Shown here piece by piece: positions 15,783 to 23,495 of a stretch of 49,964 nt of DNA. The notes beneath the pieces are model-generated. The model searched no databases and was not told the origin of the DNA. It saw nothing but the letters and a program-made list of their open reading frames with translations. The DNA comes from a virus. Within the stretch, counting starts at the first letter, position 1; each line of letters opens with the position of its first letter. A program made the position numbers and the translations under genes. Location: positions 1 through 49,964 of IMG/VR virus record IMGVR_UViG_3300035564_000046, one strand, 5' to 3'.

Positions 15783-17978
15783 TCAAGGCGCCGGACAGAC
15801 CTTTACTGTTGCGGAGTCATTCCAGAGAGTGCCTTCGGGCTTTCCACTACAGGACGTGGGGAGGACGGCGCGGATGCCCCCGTTGACCTGCAACTTGTTG
15901 CTGCCGTCGTTTGAGTCAGTACCAATGAGGACATTTCCGCCACTCAGAATGGTCATCGCCCCGCCAGTGATGGCTCCACTGGCAGATGAAATCCCCGTTC
16001 CACCCAGAGCTAGATCGTTATTGTGATTCACTTTGATGTTGATTGTGTCCGTGAAATCGTGGTAGAACGAGAACTCATGCCCTGACGACGTTCCGGCGTC
16101 GGCGTAGTATCCCTGTGTATAAAAACTGAAAAACGTTTTCTTCGGAGTTGCCGCAGACGGGTTGTGCAACTTTAACGCGAATGCCCCATAGCCGTATTTC
16201 CCGACATTAACGTCGCTTGTCACCGCAAGACTAGGAGAGTCTGCCTCTACCTCCACTTGTTCCGATGGAGCCAGTGTCCCGAAACCAATGTTCCCGTTAT
16301 CCGCCACCACCACCTTCGCCGCCCCACTCGCATCGTCCAGCCTGAAGATAGACGACTTGCGGTTGATGGTCTGCGAACTGCCGTCGCCCAGGGCCGCTGA
16401 AACGGTCATTGATGTATCGGAGGCGATGGCGGTAATGGTCGCGTACGTGCCCGCCGCGCTCGACAGGCTGATGCGGTCGCCAATGCCATACTGTGAGAGG
16501 AACGCCGTCCCGCTGCCCGTGATGGTGGTGCTCGCGTTCGCGGTCGTCGTTCCTCCGACGTTGGATGCGTCGGCTGGGGGCTTGACCGTGAGCGTGGAGA
16601 GCTTCGTGTTCTCGCCGATGCCGAGGGAGCCGCCAAAGTAGTTCTTGGCGACGGTATCCGCGACGTACACGCCCCAGGAGTTTGTGATGGGGCCGGTGCG
16701 GTCCATGCTGCGCACGTATACTCCATAGGCGTTAGTAATCGTCCCTCCCGCATTCGCGTTGGAAATCGTGACATCAAGGCCCGTAGCAGCGGTTGTCGTG
16801 CCACTGCCTTCCATGTACACTTCTGCCTGCTTGGCGACAACAGACGCAAGGTTTCTTGCGTTGGCGCTCACGCTCCCGATGCCCCCGTAAGCGGCAACAT
16901 AGCCAGCAGACGTGACATCTCCGGGGTTAATTGCCAGCCACGTGTCCTGCCCAAACGACACGCCACTGGCCGTGCGGGTGCTCGTTTTTGCCACCGACAT
17001 CATGCTGTCATCGGTACTCGCCCCATTGTTCGTGACGATTAGCTGCCCGCCAAAGTATGACCGCGCCGCCCCGGCTCCGTAGTACGCCCAGTTCGTCGCG
17101 CCTGCCGTTTGCTTCGTGTGGATGGCGTAGTTCGTGACGCCTACGGTTTGGTCATACACTCTGAGCCCATAGGTGTTGGTAACGGTGCCCCCTCCCGAGT
17201 TCGCCGCAGACCATGCGGACAGAGCCTCAATGCTGGTCACTGTACCCGATCCCTGATTCAGGCCCTGCCCGGAGACACCAATAACTTCGGGAACCGTCCC
17301 GCTAGAAAGTGCGTAACCGAACCCCTCTATGGCGTAGGCGCTTCCCGTGCCTAGTGTATAAGCCACGGCACTCAAACTGCTAGCATCACTAGTGCCGGTT
17401 TCCTGCGACAAAAACATTCCACCGAACACATTACCGTTGTTGATCGCAAAAAAGTTATTACGCCCAACATACCCGTCCCATTCCGACTGAACACCAGCAG
17501 CAAAGTCAGTAAGCAATGGTCCACTCTGAAGCAGTTGCGCTGCCCCCTGCCCCGCCCCCGGCGTCAACGTGAGCCCGGTCACGCCCGTATCAGCAGTCGG
17601 ATCTCGCAGCGTGTACTTCCCCGCGCCCGTGCGCAGGAACCCCACATCCACGCCCGCAACCCCAGCACTGGCGTCATACACCACCCCACTAGTCCCCGCA
17701 AACGACGCCGACCCGCCGACCTCTCCACCACCCCCCGCACTCGCCGCCACCTGCGTCCAGGTATTCGTCGCCGAGCAGAAGTATAGATTCCTTCCCGCCG
17801 TCGCGTTCGAGGCGAAGTAAACCTCCCCAACCCGACACGTCGCGGGCAACTGCGCAAACGTCCCCAACTTCGCCGGGATCGTATACCTCGCATTCCTTGA
17901 GTCAACGGCTGAAATCGAGTACTGGGACAGCACAACGGGGGAGCCCAGCAAGAGCCCCAGGACAAGGCGAGCGAGCAT
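15783..17978 (-). CDS. Large tail fibre / surface protein with signal-like leader
   Basis: A 731-residue Gly/Ser/Thr-rich protein. It begins with a hydrophobic leader (MLARLVLGLLLGSPVVLSQ) followed by a Cys-containing module (ATCRVGEVYFASNATAGRNL). The middle holds fibre repeats of the type TNxYGxYV (TVTNTYGLRVYD, TITNAYGVYVRS, PITNSWGVYVAD) each leading to 'YFGG.L'. The C-terminal third has GNIGFGT and GNVLIGT strand repeats typical for trimeric fibres, ending with a Cys pair. No Peptidase S74 chaperone end is obvious. Likely a receptor-binding fibre; the leader is unexpected for a virion protein. Confidence 0.75.
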   Translation of the reverse strand: MLARLVLGLLLGSPVVLSQYSISAVDSRNARYTIPAKLGTFAQLPATCRVGEVYFASNATAGRNLYFCSATNTWTQVAASAGGGGEVGGSASFAGTSGVVYDASAGVAGVDVGFLRTGAGKYTLRDPTADTGVTGLTLTPGAGQGAAQLLQSGPLLTDFAAGVQSEWDGYVGRNNFFAINNGNVFGGMFLSQETGTSDASSLSAVAYTLGTGSAYAIEGFGYALSSGTVPEVIGVSGQGLNQGSGTVTSIEALSAWSAANSGGGTVTNTYGLRVYDQTVGVTNYAIHTKQTAGATNWAYYGAGAARSYFGGQLIVTNNGASTDDSMMSVAKTSTRTASGVSFGQDTWLAINPGDVTSAGYVAAYGGIGSVSANARNLASVVAKQAEVYMEGSGTTTAATGLDVTISNANAGGTITNAYGVYVRSMDRTGPITNSWGVYVADTVAKNYFGGSLGIGENTKLSTLTVKPPADASNVGGTTTANASTTITGSGTAFLSQYGIGDRISLSSAAGTYATITAIASDTSMTVSAALGDGSSQTINRKSSIFRLDDASGAAKVVVADNGNIGFGTLAPSEQVEVEADSPSLAVTSDVNVGKYGYGAFALKLHNPSAATPKKTFFSFYTQGYYADAGTSSGHEFSFYHDFTDTINIKVNHNNDLALGGTGISSASGAITGGAMTILSGGNVLIGTDSNDGSNKLQVNGGIRAVLPTSCSGKPEGTLWNDSATVKVCPAP

Positions 17979-17984
17979 AAGTAT

Positions 17985-18022
17985 GCCCTCCTAGATCCAG
18001 TATAACCCGGACCCAGGAGGGC
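17985..18022. promoter_or_regulatory. Late promoter/RBS module inside an inverted repeat
   Basis: Minus-strand TATACT (18004-17999), 6 nt, AGGAGG (17992-17987), ATG at 17978. The ribosome site is part of an inverted repeat GCCCTCCT (17985-17992) / AGGAGGGC (18015-18022), so a transcript started upstream could hide the site in a hairpin, while one started at the local promoter could not. Confidence 0.55.
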
Positions 18023-18041
18023 GGCTGTGCTTGCGGCAGTA

Positions 18042-18452
18042 CTACGCGAACGTGATCGTCGGGGTCACCTTGTAGGTATCCCCCTCGTTGATCGTGTACG
18101 GGGCGCCCGCGTCGATCTCGTAGAACACCAGCCGGGGCGTCCCGCCAGCGGACTGGGTGAAGATGTAGTACCCGTAGATCGCGCCGGACCAGCCACCGGC
18201 CCCGCCAGTGAACGTCTGTTCGGCGTAAGCTTTGGTGTTCGTCGAGCCTGTCCAGGAGGCGTCCGTCAGGGTCTTGGCCCCGTAGCCCGTCCCAGTCGGC
18301 ACGGTGATGTCACCAAGAACACTCGCCGCACTCAGGCCGGAGCTATTTGTGAACAGGCCCATCTTCAGATCAGCATCCCGGTCGGTCACGTCCTTCTTGC
18401 ACAGAAGTTGCCCGACCAGATTCTTTCCAGCAGTTGTCAGCACTCCAGCCAT
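18042..18452 (-). CDS. Fibre-family protein (136 aa)
   Basis: A 136-residue protein (MAGVLTTAGKNLVGQLLCKK, 'LKMGLFTNSSG', 'GYYIFTQSAGG', 'TYKVTPTITFA'). It appears to be a short relative of the fibre protein at 14163-14816, with the same 'small domain, Lfxn, YG-y' order. It carries the TATACT-N6-AGGAGG module. Likely a fibre or adhesin subunit. Confidence 0.7.
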   Translation of the reverse strand: MAGVLTTAGKNLVGQLLCKKDVTDRDADLKMGLFTNSSGLSAASVLGDITVPTGTGYGAKTLTDASWTGSTNTKAYAEQTFTGGAGGWSGAIYGYYIFTQSAGGTPRLVFYEIDAGAPYTINEGDTYKVTPTITFA

Positions 18453-18460
18453 GGTTTTGG

Positions 18461-18478
18461 CCTCCTATGTTCAGTATA
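18461..18478 (-). promoter_or_regulatory. Late promoter/RBS module
   Basis: Minus-strand TATACT (18478-18473), 6 nt, AGGAGG (18466-18461), ATG at 18452. A TTGACG lies 22 bp upstream, too far for a normal -35. Confidence 0.55.
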
Positions 18479-18485
18479 CAGCAGA

Positions 18486-18845
18486 CTATTGGAAGTACAG
18501 CGTCAAGGTTCTCTCTCCGACCTGATTCACGGCCCCATCACTGACACTCCCGGAACGAATCTTCACCACGCCCTGCATGATGTTGTGGGATCGGTCAACG
18601 ACCACGTTCCAGCCCACGGCTCCAATTGGAACGTTCACTGGATAGATGATCTCTCCATCCTGCGTCGAGGCGCCCGCCCCGATCACCGGACCAAACGTCG
18701 CGCCGCCGTCCACTGAGAGTAGGAATGAGATGTCGGCGGGCGTCCAGGTGTTCGGCCCCGAGATCATGAACAACTTCTGGTATCCGGGAATACGCGCCGA
18801 AGTCGAGATCGACTCGCCCGCCCCGATGGTAACGGTGACTGACAT
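18486..18845 (-). CDS. Phage surface protein, 'DGGATF' family (short paralogue)
   Basis: A 119-residue beta protein. Motifs 'WTPADISFLLSVDGGATF', 'VNVPIGAVGW', 'VVKIRSGS' and 'RTLTLYFQ' match a phage family with the order WTxAxLxFxxSxDG...KxRSG...R.L.L. Its ATG overlaps the TAA of the 178-aa gene (TAATG), so translation is coupled. The C-terminal domain of that upstream gene is a paralogue. Function probably as a virion surface or fibre-associated protein. Confidence 0.7.
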   Translation of the reverse strand: MSVTVTIGAGESISTSARIPGYQKLFMISGPNTWTPADISFLLSVDGGATFGPVIGAGASTQDGEIIYPVNVPIGAVGWNVVVDRSHNIMQGVVKIRSGSVSDGAVNQVGERTLTLYFQ

Positions 18846-19381
18846 TAGTTGATCCCCTCGAAGTAGGCTTTGAACCGGGTCACCTGGCCCTGCGCCGACT
18901 GGGTGACCAGCTTGAGTACACCCGTAATTGGCTTGTGCGCGTCGAAGGTGATGACCGCATCGGCCACGACTGGGGCGGTTAGAGGGCCGTCCTCGTCGTA
19001 GACCGTCTGAAACGTCGCGCCGCCGTCAAGAGAGCTTTCCAGCCAGAACCAGTTTCCTGTAACAGTCGATGGCGCTTGGATGAAAGCCAAGCGCATGCCA
19101 GCCGGGCACCGCACCGAGTTCCACGAGGTTGTCGCCCCGGTAACCACGGTGAAGTACCGCTCTGAGTTCGAGTCGTAGTTCGCGTTGGCTGCGTAGGCCA
19201 TCACTCCCGTAAGGGTCGAAGTGATTGTCAACCCCCCGGCCTCAGTGCCGGTGAACACCAATGTCGCCGCCAACGAAGACGTGATTGTCAACGCGCCAGC
19301 CTTTGCCTTGGCTCGCTGGAGGGTAGACGAGAGGGTAGACGTGATCGTCAGGTTACCGGCAAGTGGTCCGTAGTCGGCCAT
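18845..19381 (-). CDS. Repeat plus 'DGGATF' domain surface protein
   Basis: A 178-residue protein. Residues 5-65 contain three copies of a 20-21-residue unit with AGxLTITSTLxxTL. Residues about 75-178 form a beta domain with 'LESSLDGGATFQTVYDEDG' and 'GVLKLVTQS', paralogous to the protein encoded next. The repeat part may form a short shaft and the beta part a head. A GGGGGG-rich ribosome site precedes the ATG. Confidence 0.7.
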   Translation of the reverse strand: MADYGPLAGNLTITSTLSSTLQRAKAKAGALTITSSLAATLVFTGTEAGGLTITSTLTGVMAYAANANYDSNSERYFTVVTGATTSWNSVRCPAGMRLAFIQAPSTVTGNWFWLESSLDGGATFQTVYDEDGPLTAPVVADAVITFDAHKPITGVLKLVTQSAQGQVTRFKAYFEGIN

Positions 19382-19394
19382 GAGGCCCCCCTAT

Positions 19395-19700
19395 TTAGAG
19401 GAAGAAGACCTTGTAGGACTTCTCGCCCGTGTTCACGTCCCCGCCAGTCGGATTGATGATCTGCACGGAGATCGTGTCCTTCGCCGAGACGTAGGCGCCG
19501 CCGAGGGCCACGCCGGTTGCCATGGCTTCCAAGGGGGTGACGTGGACGAGCTGGCCCTTCTCGCACTTGATCGTTGTGATCGTCCCCACGGTCACCGCCG
19601 CCGAACTCGCGGTCCCAAAGTCCTTGGCCACGGTTGCGTATGTCCAGGGTCCAATATGCGCCGGTTTGATAACCGTGGATGCTGCCAATGTGTCGGACAT
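19395..19700 (-). CDS. Small structural protein (101 aa)
   Basis: A 101-residue Thr/Val/Ala-rich protein beginning MSDTLAASTVIKP. A much longer open frame extends upstream (to 20123) but runs antisense-free only over another gene, and the ATG at 19700 is preceded by AAGGAGG and a TACACT hexamer, so I use it. Beta-rich with no membrane segment. Unknown family, likely virion component. Confidence 0.7.
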   Translation of the reverse strand: MSDTLAASTVIKPAHIGPWTYATVAKDFGTASSAAVTVGTITTIKCEKGQLVHVTPLEAMATGVALGGAYVSAKDTISVQIINPTGGDVNTGEKSYKVFFL

Positions 19701-19708
19701 GAAAAAGC

Positions 19709-19726
19709 CCTCCTTCTCTAAGTGTA
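19709..19726 (-). promoter_or_regulatory. Late promoter/RBS module
   Basis: Minus-strand TACACT (19726-19721), 6 nt, AGGAGG (19714-19709), ATG at 19700. Confidence 0.5.
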
Positions 19727-20356
19727 CTACGTCGCTTCCACGACGCTTGGGTTGACTGTAAGTTTGCCCCGCAGGACCGTATAGATCTCGCTGGCGGCGG
19801 TTTTCATCTGAAGGTCGTAAACCAGGACGATCTGCCGGTCGGGCAGGTCCACGGTGTCGGCTGGCTGCAGGGCGACTTGGAGCGTGCCCGTCAGCGGGGC
19901 GGTCTTTGTGATCCCCGTGCCGACCGTCTTGACGAACACGGCGTCCCCGTCCAAATCCGTGAACGCGCGCTTTGCCATGAACTTGAACGAGCAGTCGGTG
20001 ATGTTGACGGGGGTGCCGTTGTTTAGCACCTGGGCGGTGAACGCGAACGAGTTGGCGCGAACCATGACGAGATTCATAGAGTAGTACTCCCTGCTGTAAA
20101 GTAGCCCAGTTGGAAACGGCCAAACAATCCCCACTGGCGGGGTGGGTGACACGATAGCTGGAACCTGGAAAAGGAACGCCATGCCCGCCAGAGAGTAGCC
20201 GAAGTTGACCCCGTGCCCACCGAAGCTGATTGGGGCGATGTCATACCCGGTCATCGGCCAGAGGGCGTCGGCTGTATCGGCTGGCCAGGAACTCGTGGTT
20301 CCTTGGGCCACATCCTCCGAGAACGGCGCCCACTGGATGTTTTCGGTGACGAACAT
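19727..20356 (-). CDS. Baseplate/fibre adaptor with BppU-like domain
   Basis: A 209-residue protein. Residues about 95-205 show the pattern of the BppU N-terminal fold: a beta start (SFAFTAQVLNNGTPVNITD), 'FKFMAKRAF', 'TGTLQVALQPADTVDLPD', 'VLVYDLQMKT' and 'VLRGKLTVNPSV'. In lactococcal phages this domain attaches receptor-binding proteins to the baseplate. The first 90 residues are aromatic-rich and unassigned. The assignment is by pattern memory and is moderate. It begins 9 bases after the stop of the 497-aa gene. Confidence 0.65.
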   Translation of the reverse strand: MFVTENIQWAPFSEDVAQGTTSSWPADTADALWPMTGYDIAPISFGGHGVNFGYSLAGMAFLFQVPAIVSPTPPVGIVWPFPTGLLYSREYYSMNLVMVRANSFAFTAQVLNNGTPVNITDCSFKFMAKRAFTDLDGDAVFVKTVGTGITKTAPLTGTLQVALQPADTVDLPDRQIVLVYDLQMKTAASEIYTVLRGKLTVNPSVVEAT

Positions 20357-20365
20357 GGGGCGTCC

Positions 20366-21859
20366 TTATGGCACGAGCACCAGGGCGCTGGCTGCCCAGG
20401 GGGAGGACATATTGTTGGTCACGTTGAGCCAGTTGTAGCTCAAGAAGCTTCCGGTATTGTACTGGGTGTCCTGCTTCCTTGCAATCGTCATGTCCCAGAG
20501 CTGCCCCACAACCCGGCCAGCAGATTCGTAGGCAGAGTAGATCTGCAGGATCGGGTCGCAGGCGACAAAGGCGCCGCCGAACCAAGTGAGGTTGGTGGTT
20601 AGGGTCGAGGAGAACGTCGGCAGCACGATCCCCGTGTTGGAGGAGTAAGTGCTCCCCTCGTCGGAGTTGGTGGTTCCGTTGAAGAGAACCTGCGTGCCCC
20701 CGCCCGAGCCGTCCATGTCGCCTTCGAAGAGACATTGAGTATTCGCCGCTGTGGGGCTCCCGGAGCAGATTCCCAGCTCAGCGATCTGGGTTGTGGAGTT
20801 GCCGACCCGCCCACCCGATGTATAGGTTCCGCTTCCAGTGGTCCCGTCTAGCGAGTAGTGGTTGGCGTCAACGTAGGTGATCGTGTGGAGGCCGTTCGCC
20901 GCCGTGTTGCCCGCAGCTCCGCGAATCACAACCTCATCGCTGGTTGAGCGGCCATGGCTGGCCTCTTCGATCACAATGGGCGTGGCGTTGGTAGCCCCGG
21001 TAATCGTACCGGGCGCCAGGAAGTCGGGGATCCAGGGGCAGGAGACAAAGACCCAGTGGCTCCGGTAGTTGGTGAAGTCCGTGTTGATGACGAAGAACTG
21101 GTGCTTGTTGGCGATGACCCTGTGGTGGGTGCTGGTCGAGGCCACCCATTTGATCGACCGGGCGTAACCATTTGACGTGTTCGTCGCGGTGTCGTAGGCT
21201 TCCAGGTAGTTTCCCCCCGCCCAAGTCGCAAGGTTCCAGCCGTCCGGTACGGTCTCCTGGCCCGAGGAGGCCACGAGGAAGTAGATCGCGTTGGCCGTGG
21301 AGCCGTGTCCAACCTGCAGGCGGCATTGGATCTGCAACCCCTGCGGGGTGATCCCGGACTTGAACGTGTATCCGCCTAGACCGATAGATGCGGCGCCGCC
21401 AAGGGAGCCGAACTTGAAGTTTGTCAGACCCTCACCAACCGTTTCTGACCAGTCGGCAAATGTGGCTGCCTTCTGTTGCAGGAACAGATACCCGGCCATG
21501 GGGATCGACGCAGTTAGGTGCGCACTCGCTGTCGTCCCGGCGTAGTACTCCACGCCTGGAGTCCCAGTGCCGTTGAAGGCCGCGACGAGATTCGCGTAGG
21601 ACGTGGCGGCATCGGCGCCGATCTTGACGTCATTGGCCGCAAGCATCGTGTTCTTGAACCGATAGGTGTGGCTTTTGAACGTGAGCGAATCGCCATCCCC
21701 CGGCTGCCCGGTGTAGTAACCGCGTGCAACAAGCGGGTCGGATGAGACCAACGTCCAGCCCGCCGCCAGGAGGGTGGTCTTGATGTTCTCCAGTAGATTG
21801 AGGATGTCAGTGGAGTCGTAGGTATCACTGCGCTTTGTTCCTGCGGCGATTTGGATCAT
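20366..21859 (-). CDS. Large structural protein (497 aa)
   Basis: A 497-residue protein. Residues 1-40 are helical (DILNLLENIKTTLLAAGW), then beta-rich with many aromatic and Gly residues. Residues about 290-350 contain a reused phage module ('IRGAAGNTAANGLHTITYVD', 'SGTYTSGGRVG'). The start of the protein ('LL.AAGW.l') is common in phage proteins that bind near the baseplate. Likely a fibre or adsorption protein. The ribosome site before the ATG (AGGTAATCCT) is weak. Confidence 0.7.
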   Translation of the reverse strand: MIQIAAGTKRSDTYDSTDILNLLENIKTTLLAAGWTLVSSDPLVARGYYTGQPGDGDSLTFKSHTYRFKNTMLAANDVKIGADAATSYANLVAAFNGTGTPGVEYYAGTTASAHLTASIPMAGYLFLQQKAATFADWSETVGEGLTNFKFGSLGGAASIGLGGYTFKSGITPQGLQIQCRLQVGHGSTANAIYFLVASSGQETVPDGWNLATWAGGNYLEAYDTATNTSNGYARSIKWVASTSTHHRVIANKHQFFVINTDFTNYRSHWVFVSCPWIPDFLAPGTITGATNATPIVIEEASHGRSTSDEVVIRGAAGNTAANGLHTITYVDANHYSLDGTTGSGTYTSGGRVGNSTTQIAELGICSGSPTAANTQCLFEGDMDGSGGGTQVLFNGTTNSDEGSTYSSNTGIVLPTFSSTLTTNLTWFGGAFVACDPILQIYSAYESAGRVVGQLWDMTIARKQDTQYNTGSFLSYNWLNVTNNMSSPWAASALVLVP

Positions 21860-21948
21860 AGGATTACCTGACTCCAGTTTCTCACATGATTACGAAGCGG
21901 AGAGAAGGCACGCCCCTCCTCCCCGCCCCGGTTGATGCCCAGGCCGCG

Positions 21949-22143
21949 CTAGTTGTGGCCGTTGGTGCTGACGTGGTTCTTCAGGGCCTCGACAGCCTTC
22001 ATCAGAGCCGTTGCCAAAGCACCCGCAGTCGTCGCGCCGTTTGCTTGAGCCGACCCGCCTGATGCCAGGGTGGGCGCCAGAAGCAGGGAAACCGTCCAGG
22101 TGTCGTTGGTCGCATCGGTCACGTTGATCGCATAGTTTGCCAT
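21949..22143 (-). CDS. Small late protein (64 aa), first gene of the late arm
   Basis: A 64-residue protein starting MANYAINVTDATNDTW and ending in a helix (ALATALMKAVEALKNHVST). The longer upstream frame crosses the divergent promoter region, while the ATG at 22143 has AGGAGG and TACACT directly above, so it is the likely start. First leftward gene after the divergent control region. Function unknown. Confidence 0.7.
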   Translation of the reverse strand: MANYAINVTDATNDTWTVSLLLAPTLASGGSAQANGATTAGALATALMKAVEALKNHVSTNGHN

Positions 22144-22152
22144 GTGGGTGAA

Positions 22153-22170
22153 CCTCCTACGACAAGTGTA
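22153..22170 (-). promoter_or_regulatory. Late promoter/RBS module at head of late arm
   Basis: Minus-strand TACACT (22170-22165), 6 nt, AGGAGG (22158-22153), ATG at 22143. It lies back to back with the first rightward promoter. Confidence 0.55.
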
Positions 22171-22215
22171 GCATGGTGGCCATGAGCCGCCGTTTGGGGT
22201 GGATAACAAAAACTC

Positions 22216-22245
22216 TTGACGAAAATATCGCCACCGTGTTATGGT
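22216..22245 (+). promoter_or_regulatory. First rightward promoter
   Basis: TTGACG (22216-22221), 18-bp spacer, TATGGT (22240-22245), then a short leader with GAGGAG at 22252-22257. It shares the TCTTGACG start and the TACTGAGGAGA leader with the promoter at 34010. Confidence 0.6.
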
Positions 22246-22264
22246 TGTACTGAGGAGAAACGAA

Positions 22265-22594
22265 GTGCCTATCCCTGGTTCGGTGGTGTACATGGTCAAG
22301 AACCTCCGCACGGGCCTGTACTCCCAAGGGGGAGTACCGCCCAAGTGGGGGGATTTCAAGTCGAGCATGATCTGGCGCAGTCTGGGCGGGCTCAAGCGCC
22401 ACCTACTACAGGTTCATCGGGCGCTCGAAGAGGCCGGGGAAGCAACCGTCCCCCCGGATCAAATCGAGATCCGCGAGTACATGGTGCTCTCTGCAATCAA
22501 TCGCACGCTGCTGTGTGACTTCAACGTTGGCACGGAGGGGCGGGCAAAAGCCTGCGTCTCCCGGTACGGAAAGGCCGTGCAGGAGGAGGGGTAG
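22265..22594 (+). CDS. Hypothetical early protein, GTG start
   Basis: A 109-residue basic protein (MPIPGSVVYMVKNLRTGLYS). An in-frame ATG at 22241 lies inside the promoter -10 region and above the Shine-Dalgarno, so the GTG at 22265, 7 nt after AGGAG, is the likely start. The sequence has a central helical region (GGLKRHLLQVHRALEEAGEA) and no recognised motif. First gene of the rightward arm, so probably an immediate-early product. Confidence 0.7.
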   Translation: MPIPGSVVYMVKNLRTGLYSQGGVPPKWGDFKSSMIWRSLGGLKRHLLQVHRALEEAGEATVPPDQIEIREYMVLSAINRTLLCDFNVGTEGRAKACVSRYGKAVQEEG

Positions 22595-22595
22595 C

Positions 22596-23111
22596 ATGCG
22601 TGGTTCGTACTTGCATATTCCGGTGGGCAGTATCGCCGCCGACATCAACATCAAGTGGCGGCTAGTGACTCGCTGGCGCCGCTGGTTCAAGCGGGAGAGG
22701 GTATGGGAGGTTGAGCAGGTGGCGTTCATCTTTCCTTACGGGACGATGCTCTACGCCGATCCCGAGACAGATGAGATCAAGTTGGGAAGTTCCGACAGGG
22801 GGCTGGTGCTGACAGTCTACGGGAGCGGGTCAGCAGACGACGATCCCACTGTCTACTACGAGAACATCTCGTTCAGCATCCCCCGGTCCCTGCAGACGCC
22901 GCTGTACCTGATGTTCGATCAGGCGCGGCGAATCCTGAATCAAGGCTGGGTGCGGGAGAACAACGGCCAGCGAGTTGTGGCGGCGCTGATCTGCTCGATT
23001 CTTTCCGGCCTCCGTGGATCCAACACGCCCCCGAAATACATTGGCCGGTGGAACAACTTCACTCTCGACCAGTTCGTTGGGTTTGCTAGAAGCCTGGCAC
23101 AGCGGGGGTAG
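22596..23111 (+). CDS. Hypothetical early protein (171 aa)
   Basis: A 171-residue protein with a strong AGGAGGAGGGG site before the ATG. The frame is also open further upstream, overlapping the previous gene, but the ribosome site fixes the start. N-terminal basic segment (WRLVTRWRRWFKRER) followed by a mixed alpha/beta region and a C-terminal helix. I do not recognise it. Confidence 0.7.
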   Translation: MRGSYLHIPVGSIAADINIKWRLVTRWRRWFKRERVWEVEQVAFIFPYGTMLYADPETDEIKLGSSDRGLVLTVYGSGSADDDPTVYYENISFSIPRSLQTPLYLMFDQARRILNQGWVRENNGQRVVAALICSILSGLRGSNTPPKYIGRWNNFTLDQFVGFARSLAQRG

Positions 23112-23112
23112 C

Positions 23113-23241
23113 ATGATTCCCAGGCCAGCGCGGTTCTTTGCCGAGGCTTTGGTTCTGCTCGTCGTCCTCGTGGTCATTGGGTTGGCTGCGGGGCACGGGC
23201 TCATTGTCTTGACCAAAATGTACATAAGGCTGGCCCGATGA
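23113..23241 (+). CDS. Small single-pass membrane protein (42 aa)
   Basis: MIPRPARFFAEAL is followed by a long hydrophobic helix (LVLLVVLVVIGLAAGHGLIV) and a short basic end. ATG one base after the previous stop, with GGGGG ribosome-site sequence inside the upstream gene end. The stop overlaps the start of the next membrane protein gene (ATGA). Possibly a holin-like or superinfection-exclusion peptide; no direct evidence. Confidence 0.6.
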   Translation: MIPRPARFFAEALVLLVVLVVIGLAAGHGLIVLTKMYIRLAR

Positions 23242-23486
23242 GAGACTTCCTCCGCTTCTTCGCCATTCAGTTCGTCAACTACGGCGTGCTGTGCTGGAAC
23301 TACCGGGCAGTCGCCGGGGTTCACTACGCACACATCGCGGCGTCCGATGTCGCTGCTGCGGCGTTGGGGTTCACGATCATCCGGCACGTCGCCAAGACCG
23401 ACACCAAGGGAGCCATGCTTGGTTATGTCGCGGGCGGCGTGTGCGGGAGTCTGGTGTTCACATGGCTGACGACTAAGGTGTTTTGA
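23238..23486 (+). CDS. Small multi-pass membrane protein
   Basis: An 82-residue protein with three hydrophobic stretches (about 5-20, 30-48, 60-78) and motifs 'VNYGVLCWNYRAVAG' and 'GYVAGGVCGSLVFTWLT'. A small phage membrane protein family with an N.RAVA segment followed by a GG.xGS helix is familiar to me, without known function. Overlaps the previous stop by ATGA. Membrane topology and small size would allow a holin or envelope-modifying role. Confidence 0.65.
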   Translation: MRDFLRFFAIQFVNYGVLCWNYRAVAGVHYAHIAASDVAAAALGFTIIRHVAKTDTKGAMLGYVAGGVCGSLVFTWLTTKVF

Positions 23487-23495
23487 GGAGAGAGT

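Noticed and set aside
19395-20123. Long minus-strand frame extending the 101-aa gene upstream
   Set aside because: The extra part overlaps the BppU-like gene in another frame and looks random, while the internal ATG at 19700 has a strong ribosome site and promoter module.
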